A DNA stretch of 37,004 bases from an uncultured Clostridia bacterium (GCA_905235625.1 CAJOLX010000011.1:1-37004), one strand, 5' to 3'. Positions 22,889-32,925 are shown, numbered from the stretch's first letter. The notes: a model not told the origin generated them from the letters alone. Made by a program: numbers and translations.

Positions 22889-24187
22889 TTGTTTTCGCAG
22901 TTTGTAGATTTTATAGACAGCCACTCCGTGCTGATACTCGGCTTCGGCAGGGAGGGCCGCTCAACCTATGACATTATCCGCCGCCACCTGCCCGATAAGG
23001 AAATCGGCATCAGCGACATAAGAGAAATAGATATATCCGACCCTCACGTTAAAACCTACAGCGGCAAAAATTACCTTGAGTGCATGAAAAACTATGAGGT
23101 GGTCATAAAAACTCCCGGCGTTTCGTTCAGCGACTTCATAGTGCCTAAAAATATTATTCTGACCTCTCAGACCGATTTGTTTCTGCATTATTCCGACTGC
23201 CTCTGCGTGGGCGTTACGGGCACAAAAGGCAAAACGATAGTGTCGTCGCTCATTTACGATATGCTCAAAAGGGACGGCAAAAGCGCCTGCCTTATAGGCA
23301 ACATCGGTCTGCCCGTTCTTGACACTCTTGAGGACGGCGAGCCCGACATAGCGGTAATAGAAATGTCGTCGCACCAGCTTGAATTCACAACGGCGTCGCC
23401 TCACATCGCCGTGCTCACTAATATCTTCCCCGAGCATCTCGAGCATCACAGCGGCTACAACGGATACGTTGCGAGCAAAATGAACATAGTGCGCCATCAG
23501 GCGAGCGACGATTATTTCATCTGCGGCGCCGATAAAAGCTACGACCTTTATTGCGACTTTGCGAACGTTCCGTCAACGGTCATAAAAATCGCCTCGGATA
23601 TTTCGGGCTACGAGAGCATATACACCGCCTTTGAGCAAAACTCAAGCCTCATAGGCGACCACAATCTCAAAAACGCTTTTATGGCGGCGTGCGCCGCGAG
23701 GCTGCTCGGAGTGAGCGAAGAATCCATAACCCGCTCCATAATGGAATTCAAGGGCGTCAGCCACCGTCTTGAATACGTGGGCACCAATAACGACATTGAT
23801 TTTTATGACGACTCGACCGCCACCATTCCTCAGGCGACCATTGCGGGCATGGAGGCTATAGAAGACCTTGACACGCTGATTTTCGGCGGCATGAGCGTAG
23901 GCATTGACTATGCGGAATTTGAAAATTATCTTTTCCGCTGCAAGGCGCGCAATCTCATAGGTCTGCCGGACACGGGCAGAATTATCTGCTCAAACCTCGC
24001 AAACAGAGGCTGCAAGAAAAATCTCATTCTTGCGGAGGATATGGAGAGCGCGATAGAAAGCGCTTTTTCGCTCACCGAAAAAGGAAAAAGCTGCCTGATG
24101 TCTCCGGCAGCCTCAAGCTATAACGTATATAAAGACTTTGAGCACAAAGGCAACCATTTCAGAGACCTTGTGCTCAAGCATAAATAA
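22889..24187 (+). CDS. murD: UDP-N-acetylmuramoylalanine--D-glutamate ligase
   Basis: MurD adds D-glutamate to UDP-MurNAc-L-Ala in the cytoplasmic stage of peptidoglycan synthesis. A start at TTG 22889 fits best: AGAGGTG lies about 8 nt upstream, and the longer frame from 22838 overlaps the terminator. The 432-aa product has an N-terminal nucleotide-binding fold (SVLILGFGREGRS, 13-25), the Mur ligase P-loop GTKGKT (111-116), a central HQLE stretch (SSHQLEF), and a C-terminal domain with SHRLE and YDDSTAT. Length is slightly short of E. coli MurD. Its stop codon abuts that of the convergent RACo-like gene with no gap. Confidence 0.93.
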   Translation: MFSQFVDFIDSHSVLILGFGREGRSTYDIIRRHLPDKEIGISDIREIDISDPHVKTYSGKNYLECMKNYEVVIKTPGVSFSDFIVPKNIILTSQTDLFLHYSDCLCVGVTGTKGKTIVSSLIYDMLKRDGKSACLIGNIGLPVLDTLEDGEPDIAVIEMSSHQLEFTTASPHIAVLTNIFPEHLEHHSGYNGYVASKMNIVRHQASDDYFICGADKSYDLYCDFANVPSTVIKIASDISGYESIYTAFEQNSSLIGDHNLKNAFMAACAARLLGVSEESITRSIMEFKGVSHRLEYVGTNNDIDFYDDSTATIPQATIAGMEAIEDLDTLIFGGMSVGIDYAEFENYLFRCKARNLIGLPDTGRIICSNLANRGCKKNLILAEDMESAIESAFSLTEKGKSCLMSPAASSYNVYKDFEHKGNHFRDLVLKHK

Positions 24188-25639
24188 TTATTTGAAATTT
24201 ATATTTTTTAAGTAAAGCTCGTTGAATTCTTCATCCTGCGGCAGATCCTGCTTCAGGATGATTTTTTTTATTTCTTCAATTTCGGCTTCGCTGCCCGATA
24301 CGAGATATTTCTTCGCTCCCTCAAGCGATGAGTTGCCGATTTGGACCGTTTCGCAGTCCGTTTCGGGCAAAATGCCGAGCTTCATCGCGTTTGCGGGGTT
24401 TATCCCTTTGCCGAAATTCCCGGCAACGTAAACCCTGCCGTTTATTTCTTTGCCGAAACGCTTTGTCAGAATTTCCGCGCCGGTTTTAAAAGCCGCTTTC
24501 GCCTGCTGAATTTGCCTTATATCGTCCTGAGTGACATAAACCCCGGGGGCGACCGGGAAGCCGCTTTCGGAATATTCGTCTTTTAAATTTCCGCTTCTGT
24601 CAATAATGCCGCTTCTGAAAAGCGAAACCGCGGCGTCAATAACTCCGCTCGCGCAAATGCCGCAGGGCTCGGCGCCGGCTGTCGTGGTGCAGCCGACCTT
24701 TTCGCCGATGATATACATGCTGTCAACCGCGCCCGGCACGCTGCCCGACCCGCAGGAAAGGGAGCTGCCCTCAAAAGCGGGGCCCGCGCTCACGGACGAA
24801 GCGATTATGCCGTGCGAATTGCCTATCGCCATTTCGCCGTTTGTGCCGAGGTCTTCAAAGAAGCTGACCTCTTCGCTTTGAGCCATTCCGCAGCTGTATA
24901 TTCCCGAGAGAGCGTCGCCGCCGAAAAAGGCGGAAACGCACGGAAAAACGTATAGCGGACATTTTATGCCGCTGCCATTAAAAACGCTGTCAAACTCCGT
25001 TTTAACGCCGTCAAGGCTGTAAGGGGTGAAAGGATAAGCTCCGAGCCCCGAGCAGTCGTAACCGAGCAAAATATGGGTCATAACGGTGTTTGCGGCAACG
25101 GCTGCGCCGATTACCGAGCCGGGCTTTGCCGAAACCGAAGAGCAGAGCTCGTCCGCTTTCTTCGCGACCGTTTCGGCAAGAAGCGCCTGCATCTCTTTTG
25201 ATTTGCCCGATGAAGACGCCGCCACTCTGCTGATAACGTCCGCTCCGTAAATTCTCAGAGGGTCGTTGAACACCTCGCCGCCCAAAGTGTTTCCGCTCAA
25301 ATCAATAAGCTCCAGGGCTATGGTCGAGGTGCCTATGTCTATGGCAAGGAGGCATTCGTCTGCCTTTGCGCTCTGCGCTTTATTCTCGTTTTTAAGCATG
25401 GCCTGCTCGGGGAAAACGGCGTATGTTTCGCCCTCTTTGGGAAAAGTTTCGCAGGCTGAAACGCTCTCTTTGCCGCGCGGCGTTATAAGCTCCGCTTTGC
25501 ATTTTTTGCATCTGCCCGCTCCGCCGCAATCGGACCGAATGTAAATTCCGTTTTCGGCAAGCGCCTCAAGCAGCGTTTCACCCTCCCGGGCGATTAAGTT
25601 TCTCTCCCCTTCGCCGGGGATTATCACTTTAAATTTCAT
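24188..25639 (-). CDS. RACo-like ASKHA protein with N-terminal [2Fe-2S] ferredoxin domain
   Basis: Members of this family use ATP and an iron-sulfur cluster to reactivate corrinoid proteins of methyl-transfer pathways. The start at ATG 25639 (483 aa) is 7 nt after GGAG; an upstream frame to 25678 lies within the preceding gene. Residues 1-75 form a ferredoxin domain with cysteines 38, 44, 47 and 63 (DCGGAGRCKKC). The remainder is the ASKHA/DUF4445 region (LLAIDIGTSTIALELID, about 110-126; EDLGTNGE; a VAGNFGKGIN motif). No corrinoid protein or methyltransferase is encoded nearby, so the client is unknown. Its start overlaps the end of the phosphoesterase gene. Confidence 0.85.
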   Translation of the reverse strand: MKFKVIIPGEGERNLIAREGETLLEALAENGIYIRSDCGGAGRCKKCKAELITPRGKESVSACETFPKEGETYAVFPEQAMLKNENKAQSAKADECLLAIDIGTSTIALELIDLSGNTLGGEVFNDPLRIYGADVISRVAASSSGKSKEMQALLAETVAKKADELCSSVSAKPGSVIGAAVAANTVMTHILLGYDCSGLGAYPFTPYSLDGVKTEFDSVFNGSGIKCPLYVFPCVSAFFGGDALSGIYSCGMAQSEEVSFFEDLGTNGEMAIGNSHGIIASSVSAGPAFEGSSLSCGSGSVPGAVDSMYIIGEKVGCTTTAGAEPCGICASGVIDAAVSLFRSGIIDRSGNLKDEYSESGFPVAPGVYVTQDDIRQIQQAKAAFKTGAEILTKRFGKEINGRVYVAGNFGKGINPANAMKLGILPETDCETVQIGNSSLEGAKKYLVSGSEAEIEEIKKIILKQDLPQDEEFNELYLKNINFK

Positions 25640-26408
25640 AATCAAGCTCCGCAGACCTTTGCAGGCCGTGACCCTCAATTATTATTTTTCCTCTGCCCGC
25701 TTTTACCACGGCATAGCTTTCCTCGTCATAGTTCACAAGGGCATTAAAAGTGAAATAATGCACGCCGCCGTGTTTAACGTGATCGCCGTAATGATAGTGG
25801 CCGCAGAAAACGGCTTTGACCTTGCCGCTTTCCTCAAAAATACTTACAGCTTCGTCTCTGTTTCTTATTACGTGCGGATTATCCTCACCGTAGGCGCCGA
25901 GCATAAACAGCTCGTGGCAAAAGACGAGAACGGGTTTGTCCGCTTTGTCGATTGAGGATTTGAGAAACTCAAGCTGCGAAGGGTCAAGGTAGGTTTCCGA
26001 CCATTCGATTTCGCTTTCGGGCAGGGGCTTTTCGGGCGAATTCATATTCGCGTCAAGCACTATGCAGTGAAAATCTTCCGTTTCAAAATCGTAATACCTT
26101 GACGGCATGCGCAATATTTCCGCAAGCTCCTCTTTGCGAAGAGACGTGTCGTGATTGCCTATGGCGCAGTAAACGGGCTTTCCGCTCTTTTCAAGGGCCG
26201 AATAAATCTCACGGGCGAGAAAACGCTGATCGCCGAAGCCCGGCTGAGAATCCGCCGTGTCGCCGAGATTTATCACAAAATCACACTCCGGCGGGCAGCG
26301 TTTTATTATATTTTCGAGCTTCTGTTTTGACAGATAATTCTGCCTTTCGTCGCCCTGCACGTTTCTCATGCAGTAGTGCAAATCGGTAACCGCGAGAAAT
26401 TCGGTCAT
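25629..26408 (-). CDS. Calcineurin-like metallophosphoesterase
   Basis: This 259-aa phosphoesterase has the complete dinuclear metal site: DLH (D9, H11), GD (D50), GNHD (84-87), a histidine at 165 (VFCHE) and GHYH (203-206). The substrate cannot be told from sequence; relatives cleave cyclic nucleotides, phospholipid headgroups or other phosphodiesters. No signal peptide is visible, so it should be cytoplasmic. Its last codons overlap the start of the RACo-like gene, and it follows the aldolase-like gene by 27 bp, so the three are probably co-transcribed. Confidence 0.88.
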   Translation of the reverse strand: MTEFLAVTDLHYCMRNVQGDERQNYLSKQKLENIIKRCPPECDFVINLGDTADSQPGFGDQRFLAREIYSALEKSGKPVYCAIGNHDTSLRKEELAEILRMPSRYYDFETEDFHCIVLDANMNSPEKPLPESEIEWSETYLDPSQLEFLKSSIDKADKPVLVFCHELFMLGAYGEDNPHVIRNRDEAVSIFEESGKVKAVFCGHYHYGDHVKHGGVHYFTFNALVNYDEESYAVVKAGRGKIIIEGHGLQRSAELDYEI

Positions 26409-26435
26409 AATTTAACCTCTGTTAAAAACGCGGAA

Positions 26436-27635
26436 TTATTTCTCCGCCTGCTTTGAATACTTCTTGAGATAAACAACTCTCATCAGCAGAGCCTCAAACG
26501 GATTTATTGCCTTCGCGGGCTCAAGCACCTTCGCGGTGAGCTGAGCGAGAGCGGCTTTGCTCATTATCATATCGACAGCCTGAGCGTCGCCTTCGTTTTT
26601 GCCGCAGCAGAGAGCGCCCTTATCCTTGAGGAGAACGGCGTCTTTGCCCTTGATCTTTTTGCCGCAGGCGGAAGCTTTCTTCGCGGTCTTTACTTTTGTG
26701 CCGCAAATCTGGCTGAAGTCGTCAAGAAGAGGCTTCATGGTTTTGCCGAGCATTGAAACTCCGACGGTTTCTTTGTCGGTGTTGTGAATGATGTAATTCA
26801 CCTCGGGGCGGGCAATATAAATCTGCCTGTGAGCCTCGGCAGTGTCGGAAACGTTTGCCGAAGCCGCGCCGGTGCTTATATCCATTGAAACGGCGGCGCC
26901 GTCCGCATGATTTACGAGAGTGATTTTGCCGTCCGCTCCGTTACGGCTGCTGTTATAGAATTCCGACTCGTCAACCTCAAGGGTCCTTTCGGATTTTGTG
27001 AGCTTTGAAACTATCTGACCGCAGAACTCGTCAAGGTCGCCCGCAGCCTTGCCTATTTTGGCTTTCGCGCCCTCGAGAATGTACTCCGCGCACGCCTTCT
27101 CGAGAGTGTCGGCAACGACGAAAGCCTCGTCCGCGTCCTTGCCGAAGCAGAGAGCGCCGTGGTGAGCCATAATCGCCGCCTTTGAAGACGACGTGTTGAG
27201 AGCCGCGGTAACGCCTTTTCTGAGCTTGCCCGTGCCGGGAAGACCGTAGCCCGCAAGCAGAATATTGTCGCCTATAACGTTTTTGTTTTCGCCCGTCAGA
27301 GTGTTGATGCCGCTTTTGAGCACGCTCACCGCGGAGGCTACCTTCTGATGAGTGTGAATAACGAAATTCGCGTCGCTGTACTTTTTGTAAACCTCGGCGT
27401 GAATGCCCTTTTCGCTTGAGGGCTTAACGTCGCCGCTCCAGGCAAGGTCTTCAATCGCCACCTCGACTATATCGTCGGGAGTAAGGCCGATATAGGGCTT
27501 GCCGCTCGGAGTGATAACGAAGGTTTTGTCGTCCACGCGGCAGCTCACGTTTCCCCATGTTCTCGCTATAAGGCCCGCCTCAACAAGGCGTTCGCCCGCC
27601 GCTATAACTTCTTTTTTGGCTGTTAATACGTCCAT
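26436..27635 (-). CDS. Tandem class II aldolase/adducin-domain protein, second domain degenerate
   Basis: This 399-aa protein carries two class II aldolase domains. The first (about 1-190) keeps GNVS (28-31), SSE (73-75), the zinc ligands of HTH (94-96) and AHHGAL (H158, H159), as in L-fuculose- or ribulose-phosphate aldolases and epimerases. The second (about 230-390) has IHNTD where IHTHQ is expected and LKDKGAL in place of AHHGAL, so its metal site is gone and it is probably structural or regulatory. The start at 27635 follows AAAGGATG. It is 46 bp from smc. The substrate is unknown. Confidence 0.82.
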   Translation of the reverse strand: MDVLTAKKEVIAAGERLVEAGLIARTWGNVSCRVDDKTFVITPSGKPYIGLTPDDIVEVAIEDLAWSGDVKPSSEKGIHAEVYKKYSDANFVIHTHQKVASAVSVLKSGINTLTGENKNVIGDNILLAGYGLPGTGKLRKGVTAALNTSSSKAAIMAHHGALCFGKDADEAFVVADTLEKACAEYILEGAKAKIGKAAGDLDEFCGQIVSKLTKSERTLEVDESEFYNSSRNGADGKITLVNHADGAAVSMDISTGAASANVSDTAEAHRQIYIARPEVNYIIHNTDKETVGVSMLGKTMKPLLDDFSQICGTKVKTAKKASACGKKIKGKDAVLLKDKGALCCGKNEGDAQAVDMIMSKAALAQLTAKVLEPAKAINPFEALLMRVVYLKKYSKQAEK

Positions 27636-27681
27636 TACTTACATCCTTTCTTTGATTTTATATTACTTGATTGACTTTTGA

Positions 27682-30600
27682 TTATTCTTCAAGGCCGAGC
27701 TTCTTTGCCATTTCGGAGCTCTTGAGCTCAAGCATTTTTGACACGCCCTCTTCCTGCATCGTCACGCCGTAAAGCACGTCAGCTTCGTCCATTGTGCCTC
27801 GTCTGTGGGTGATGAGGATGAACTGCGTGCTGCCGGTCATGCTTCTGACGTATTGAGCGTAGCGCGACACGTTAACGTCGTCAAGCGCCGCCTCAACCTC
27901 GTCAAAAATGCAGAACGGAGCGGGATTTACTTTGAGAATTGCAAACAGAAGGGCTATTGCGGCAAGACCCTTCTCGCCGCCCGAAAGCAGGTCGATATTC
28001 TGCACGTTTTTGCCCGGCGGCTGCACCTTGATGCTGATGTTGCACTCGAGCACGTCCTGGTTGTCGTCGAGCGAAAGCTCCGCTCTGCCGCCGTCAAACA
28101 AATCTCTGAAGGTTTCGCCGAACGCGACGTTAATTCTTCTGAACTGCTCTCTGAACCTCTCGGACATCTTGCCCGTGAGCTCGTCAATGAGCTTTTCGAG
28201 CTCTTTCTTTGACTGCTCAACGTCGCCGAGCTGAGCGTTCAGATATTCATATCTTTCGCTGACCTCTTTGTATTCTTCAACGGCGCCTACGTTGACCGAG
28301 CCCAAAGCTCTTATCTTGCCCTTGATTTCCTGCAAAGTGCGCTGAGCCTTGCCTATATCCTCGGGAATATCGCAGGTTTCCTTCGCTTCTCTGTAAGAGA
28401 GCTGATATTCTTCGTAAAGCTTGCTTTGCGTGTTTTCAAGGCTTGCCTCGAGCGCTTCTTTTCGCTCCTCAAGCCTCGCGAGCTCGCCGCTGAGCCTTTC
28501 TTTCTCGGCGTTCTTCTCTTTTTCTTTGCCTCTGAGGTCGGCGTTGAGCCCCTCTTTTTCGGTCCTTGAGGCGGTGAGCGCTTCGATTCTCGCGCTCGCT
28601 TCCTTTGAGTTTTCTCTCAGCTTTGCGGCGTCCGCCTCGTGCTGAGCTATCGTTTCTTTGGTGCGCTCAATGGACTGTTTGATATTTTCGATTTCCTCAT
28701 TGAAGCCGCTGTTTCTTGAAGCGAGAGCCTTTTGCCTGAGCTGAGCCGCCTCAATGACCTCTTTGCACGCTTCTATCTCTTTGCTGAGCGAAACTATCTC
28801 AATATTGAGCTTATTCTGGATTTCGGCTGATTTTTCTCTGAGAGAGCCGAGCTCTTCTCTTTCGCGGTTGAGGCCTTCGAGCTCGAGCATGACCGCTTCG
28901 TTTTCTTCGCTTGCAACGGCGGTTTCTTTTTTGATCTGCTCCGCTTTTTCGGAGGCTTCCTTTATTCTCTGAGCGCAGCGCTCTTTCTCTTCTTCAAGGT
29001 CTTTGGCGTGCTGCGTCGCGTTTTCGAGCCTTTCGCAGATAAGGCGATGTTCGCTCTGAGCGGTGAGCAGCTTCTCGCCGAGCTTAATGCTCTCCGCCTC
29101 GCAGGCGTCAAGATGAGCCGCCGCTTCGTTTACTTCCGCTGAAAGAGCGTCAAAGCTTTCCTGCTTTTTGCTCTTCTCTTTTTCAAGTGAAGCGACCTTT
29201 TCTTTGAGGGACTCTATCTCGTTTACTCTGCTTAAAAATCCCGTGCCGCTGCCCTTTGAGCCGCCCGTCATCGAGCCGCCCGCGTTCATAACCTGACCGT
29301 CAAGGGTCACGATTTTGAAGCGGTAGGAATATTTCTTTGCCATATCCACGGCGTCGTCGATGTTTTCAACGACCACCGTTCTGCCGAGCAGGCTCTCGAT
29401 TATCTGAGAGTATTTTTTATCCGCTTTAACGAGCTTTGAGGCAACGTCAACGTATCCGTCGCATTTCTCAAAGCCTTTTTCCGTAAACGGCCTTGCGCTG
29501 ATGGACGTAAGCGGCAAGAAAGTCGCTCTGCCGGCTCTGTTATCCTTGAGGTAGGCTATAGCCCTTTTCGCCGACGTTTCGTCGTCGGTGACTATGTTTT
29601 GAATTGCGGCGCCGAGCGCTATTTCAACAGCGGTCGAATACTCCGCGGAGGTGGTGATGAGCTGCGACAAGGTGCCGTGAATGCCTCTGAGCGCCCCTCT
29701 TTGTGACTCCTTGATGACCTTCTGAACCGAGCCGGAATATCCGTCAAGATTTCTCTCAAGGTCGTCGAGCATTTTTATGCGCGCGTTTTTCTGGTAAATA
29801 TCGAGATTGAGCTCGTCAAGCTCGCTCTGCAGCTTATCCACCTTGCCCTGTCTCATTTCGATAATGAGCCTGTGGCCTTCGATGGAATTTTCGTTTTCCT
29901 GCTTTTCTTCCTCTATGCCCTTTATGACGTCGGCGGCTTTTTTCTTCTCTTCGCCGAGAGAATCGAGCACTCCCGCTCTCTCTTTAAGCAGGTTTTTGAT
30001 ATTTTCGGAGCGCTCGCTCATTTCCTGCACGCTCGTTTCGAGCGACGACTGCTCAACCTTTAAGTCGCTGAGCCTGAGAGCGCACTTTGTGAGGCGTTCG
30101 TTAGCGAGCCTCGCCTTTTCGCCGTTTTCGCCGTTTTTGTCAAGAAGGGAGTTAAGAGTGCCTATTTCGTCTTCGAGCTTCTTTCTCGCCTTGCCGGCAA
30201 GAGCCTCTTTTTCTTCGATTTGAGCGTTGGCGTCGCTTATCTGACGCTCCGCCTCGGCGGCGCTTTTTTCGTCGTCGCCCATATCGTTTTTAATTCTCTC
30301 TATGGTAGCGAGATTGTGCTCAATGGTGTTTCTCTCAACTGCCGCTTTGCCGTCGAGCACCGCCGCCGCCTCTTCAAATTCGGAAATCTGAGAGGTGAGA
30401 TTTTCAACCTCAACGGTCAGCCCGTGGCTCTGCTCAATGGCTTCTTCTATGCTTTTCTCTATCTCTTCGAGCTCGGTTTCAACGCCCTCATACTGCGCTG
30501 CGGCTATCGAAAGCTTCGTTTCCTGATCTTTAAGGCCGTCTCTCGCCTTCTCTATGGTGTGAAGCCAAAGGCCTATTTCGAGCCCCTTTTTGTCCTCCGA

Positions 30601-31254
30601 CAAAGCGAGGAATTTAATTGCCTTTTCGCTCTGAGTTTTGAGCGGACCGATTCTGCTTTCGAGCTCCGCGAGAATGTCGCGCAGCCTCACGAGATTTTCT
30701 TCCGCCTGGTCAAGGCGTCTGTTGGCGTCGGCGCGCCTGTATCTGTAGTGCGAAATTCCCGCCGCTTCCTCAAGCATATCTCTGCGCTGAGAAGACTTTG
30801 CGGAAACGAGGTCGGCAATTTTGCCCTGGCTGACCATGGAATAGCCGTCTCTGCCAAGACCCGTATCCATAAAGATTTCGTGTATGTCGCGCAGCCTTAC
30901 GACCTCGCCGTTGATTTTATATTCACTTTCGCCCGAGCGGTAGTAACGCCTCGTCACGGCGACCTCGTCACTGTCCGCCGCAAGGCTTCTGTCGGTGTTG
31001 TCGAGCCTCAGAGTAACCTCGGCGTAGCCGAGAGCCTTTCTTCTGCTCGTGCCGCCGAATATAACGTCTTCCATGCGCGAGCCTCTGAGCGCCTTCGTAG
31101 ACTGCTCGCCGAGAACCCACCTCACGGCGTCCGATATATTGCTCTTGCCCGAGCCGTTCGGCCCAACTACTCCGGTTATTCCCTTTCCGAGCTGAATTAC
31201 CGTTTTGTCCGGAAAGGATTTGAATCCCTGCATTTCAATCGATTTAAGTATCAT
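27682..31254 (-). CDS. smc: Chromosome segregation protein SMC
   Basis: SMC is the ring-forming ATPase that, with ScpA and ScpB, organises and separates bacterial chromosomes. The 1190-aa protein has an N-terminal head with FKSF and Walker A GPNGSGKSN (31-39), two long coiled coils (about 170-500 and 670-1020), a hinge between them with the GRATFLPL and GGSMTGG motifs, and a C-terminal head with the ABC signature LSGGEKG (1090-1096) and Walker B FCIFDEVEAALDD. Full length. It starts 4 nt after the stop of the radical SAM gene, in the rnc-smc order common in Firmicutes. Confidence 0.97.
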   Translation of the reverse strand: MILKSIEMQGFKSFPDKTVIQLGKGITGVVGPNGSGKSNISDAVRWVLGEQSTKALRGSRMEDVIFGGTSRRKALGYAEVTLRLDNTDRSLAADSDEVAVTRRYYRSGESEYKINGEVVRLRDIHEIFMDTGLGRDGYSMVSQGKIADLVSAKSSQRRDMLEEAAGISHYRYRRADANRRLDQAEENLVRLRDILAELESRIGPLKTQSEKAIKFLALSEDKKGLEIGLWLHTIEKARDGLKDQETKLSIAAAQYEGVETELEEIEKSIEEAIEQSHGLTVEVENLTSQISEFEEAAAVLDGKAAVERNTIEHNLATIERIKNDMGDDEKSAAEAERQISDANAQIEEKEALAGKARKKLEDEIGTLNSLLDKNGENGEKARLANERLTKCALRLSDLKVEQSSLETSVQEMSERSENIKNLLKERAGVLDSLGEEKKKAADVIKGIEEEKQENENSIEGHRLIIEMRQGKVDKLQSELDELNLDIYQKNARIKMLDDLERNLDGYSGSVQKVIKESQRGALRGIHGTLSQLITTSAEYSTAVEIALGAAIQNIVTDDETSAKRAIAYLKDNRAGRATFLPLTSISARPFTEKGFEKCDGYVDVASKLVKADKKYSQIIESLLGRTVVVENIDDAVDMAKKYSYRFKIVTLDGQVMNAGGSMTGGSKGSGTGFLSRVNEIESLKEKVASLEKEKSKKQESFDALSAEVNEAAAHLDACEAESIKLGEKLLTAQSEHRLICERLENATQHAKDLEEEKERCAQRIKEASEKAEQIKKETAVASEENEAVMLELEGLNREREELGSLREKSAEIQNKLNIEIVSLSKEIEACKEVIEAAQLRQKALASRNSGFNEEIENIKQSIERTKETIAQHEADAAKLRENSKEASARIEALTASRTEKEGLNADLRGKEKEKNAEKERLSGELARLEERKEALEASLENTQSKLYEEYQLSYREAKETCDIPEDIGKAQRTLQEIKGKIRALGSVNVGAVEEYKEVSERYEYLNAQLGDVEQSKKELEKLIDELTGKMSERFREQFRRINVAFGETFRDLFDGGRAELSLDDNQDVLECNISIKVQPPGKNVQNIDLLSGGEKGLAAIALLFAILKVNPAPFCIFDEVEAALDDVNVSRYAQYVRSMTGSTQFILITHRRGTMDEADVLYGVTMQEEGVSKMLELKSSEMAKKLGLEE

Positions 31255-31258
31255 TATC

Positions 31259-32254
31259 TTACCTGACCTTGACCTCGTATTTAGCTAAGCTGTCATCCTG
31301 TATTATTTTGCAGACGTAGCCCGCCTGCTCAAGATATTCCGTGTTGCATCTGCCGTGACCCGCCATTCTGGAAGCCATGCCCGGGGCTACGGCAAGCGTG
31401 ACACGCCCTTTCGGCGCGCCCTCAAGCGCTTTAAGCGCCTCGTTTCTGTAAATTCTGCCCTCGCAGAGCTCTCTGAAAGCCGGGTGATAAGCTCCGCCGA
31501 CGATTTCGCCGTCGAGCCCTCCTCCCGAATGAAGGCCGACTCTTATGACCTTGATGCCTCTTTCTTCAAACAGAGGTATCAGCTTTGCGCAAAGCTCAAC
31601 GGATTCTTCGACCCCGGGCGGGTCGTAAAGCCCCGCCTGCATAAGAGAGCAGAGAGCGGTGTTTTTGAGCACGACGGTGGGATAAATCCTAACGGTGTCG
31701 GGCTCCATATCCGCCATTTTTTGAGCCGTCAGCAGGCTGTCTTCGTCCGACGAGCCGTAAAGCCCCGTCATCATTTGCAGCCCCGTTTCAAAACCGTAAC
31801 GCTTTAAAATGCGCATCGCGTTTTCAACGTCCGCCGCGGTGTGTCCTCTCTCGTTAAGGCTCAGCACGCGGTCGTCAAGGCTCTGAGCGCCCAGCTCAAC
31901 CGCGGAAACGCCGTAGCTTTTGAGCAAAGAGCAGATTTCGTCATCTATGCCGTCGGGCCTTGTGGATATTCTTATGCCCGAAAAGAGCCCTTTTTGCACG
32001 TAAGGATAGGCGCTTTCGAGCAGAGAAATCATATATTCCCTGCCAATCATTGTGAAGCTGCCGCCGAAAAACGCTATTTCGCCCTCGCCGGTGTTTTCTT
32101 CGCCGAGCGAACGCAAGGCGGTTTCCGCCGATTCAATAACGTCTTGCGGCGTAAGCTCCCTCTGAAAGCCCGTTATGCTTCTCTGGTCGCAAAAGCTGCA
32201 CTTGTGAGGGCAGCCCTTATGCACGACAAAAAGCCCCACGTTTATATGCTTCAT
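31259..32254 (-). CDS. Elp3-like radical SAM protein
   Basis: This 331-aa protein has the cluster-binding cysteines C15-x3-C19-x2-C22 (GCPHKCSFCDQ), then FFGGSFT near 63-69 and a GAQSLDDRVL motif, matching the radical SAM half of Elp3-type proteins. The acetyltransferase domain of true Elp3 is absent. Such stand-alone proteins are often encoded between rnc and smc in Clostridia, and their substrate is not settled; tRNA modification is only a guess. Its ATG shares one base with the rnc stop (TGATG), indicating coupling. Confidence 0.88.
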   Translation of the reverse strand: MKHINVGLFVVHKGCPHKCSFCDQRSITGFQRELTPQDVIESAETALRSLGEENTGEGEIAFFGGSFTMIGREYMISLLESAYPYVQKGLFSGIRISTRPDGIDDEICSLLKSYGVSAVELGAQSLDDRVLSLNERGHTAADVENAMRILKRYGFETGLQMMTGLYGSSDEDSLLTAQKMADMEPDTVRIYPTVVLKNTALCSLMQAGLYDPPGVEESVELCAKLIPLFEERGIKVIRVGLHSGGGLDGEIVGGAYHPAFRELCEGRIYRNEALKALEGAPKGRVTLAVAPGMASRMAGHGRCNTEYLEQAGYVCKIIQDDSLAKYEVKVR

Positions 32255-32925
32255 CAGTTAATACCCATGAGCGCGAGCGCCTCTTTTGCAGCCATTTGCT
32301 CCGCGTTCTTTTTGCTTTTGCCCTCGCCCTTGCCTATGACGTTGCTGTTGAGATGCACCTCAACGGTAAATCTTCTGTCATGAGCGGGCCCGGTTTCGGA
32401 CACAAGCACGTATTCAACGTTTTCTTCGTGGTTTCTCTGCACCACTTCCTGAAGAATCGTTTTATAATCCTTGCTGTCGTCAAGAGAATCGTGGCGAGCA
32501 ACGAATCTCAGGGCTATGCGCGACGCCTCTTCAAGACCGCCGTCAAGAAAAACCGCCGCGAGCACCGCTTCAAAAGCGTCGGCGAGCATTGAAGGCTTGC
32601 TTCTGCCGCCCATTCTCTCCTCGCCCTTGCCAAGAAGCAGGCACGAGCCGATGTCGAGCTCCGTTGCGAAAACGCAAAGCGCCTTTTCGCACACTCTTGC
32701 CGCCCTGTGCTTGGTGAGATCGCCCTCGGGCAAATCATAATTATTGTAAAGATAGTTTGCCGAAACGAATCCGAGCACGGCATCGCCCAGAAACTCAAGT
32801 CTCTCGTTGCAGACGGTGCCGTTTTCGTTGGCGTAAGACGAATGTGTAAGAGCCGTTATAAGCAGGTTTTCGTCTTTGAATTTATAACCGAGCTTTTCCT
32901 GCAAAGCTCCGAGTTTATCATCCAT
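32254..32925 (-). CDS. rnc: Ribonuclease III
   Basis: RNase III cuts double-stranded RNA in rRNA precursors and regulatory duplexes. The 223-aa protein has the catalytic signature ERLEFLGDAVLGF (41-53), a second acidic site in the helical domain (DAFEAVLAAVFLDGG), and a C-terminal double-stranded RNA-binding domain (about 155-222, ending SKKNAEQMAAKEAL). Complete and of usual length. It is coupled to the downstream radical SAM gene by a one-base stop/start overlap and follows the ACP-like gene by 27 bp. Confidence 0.96.
   Translation of the reverse strand: MDDKLGALQEKLGYKFKDENLLITALTHSSYANENGTVCNERLEFLGDAVLGFVSANYLYNNYDLPEGDLTKHRAARVCEKALCVFATELDIGSCLLLGKGEERMGGRSKPSMLADAFEAVLAAVFLDGGLEEASRIALRFVARHDSLDDSKDYKTILQEVVQRNHEENVEYVLVSETGPAHDRRFTVEVHLNSNVIGKGEGKSKKNAEQMAAKEALALMGIN

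Noticed and set aside
30220-31266. Plus-strand open frame of 348 codons opposite smc
   Set aside because: It mirrors the smc coding frame and shows no domain or ribosome site.
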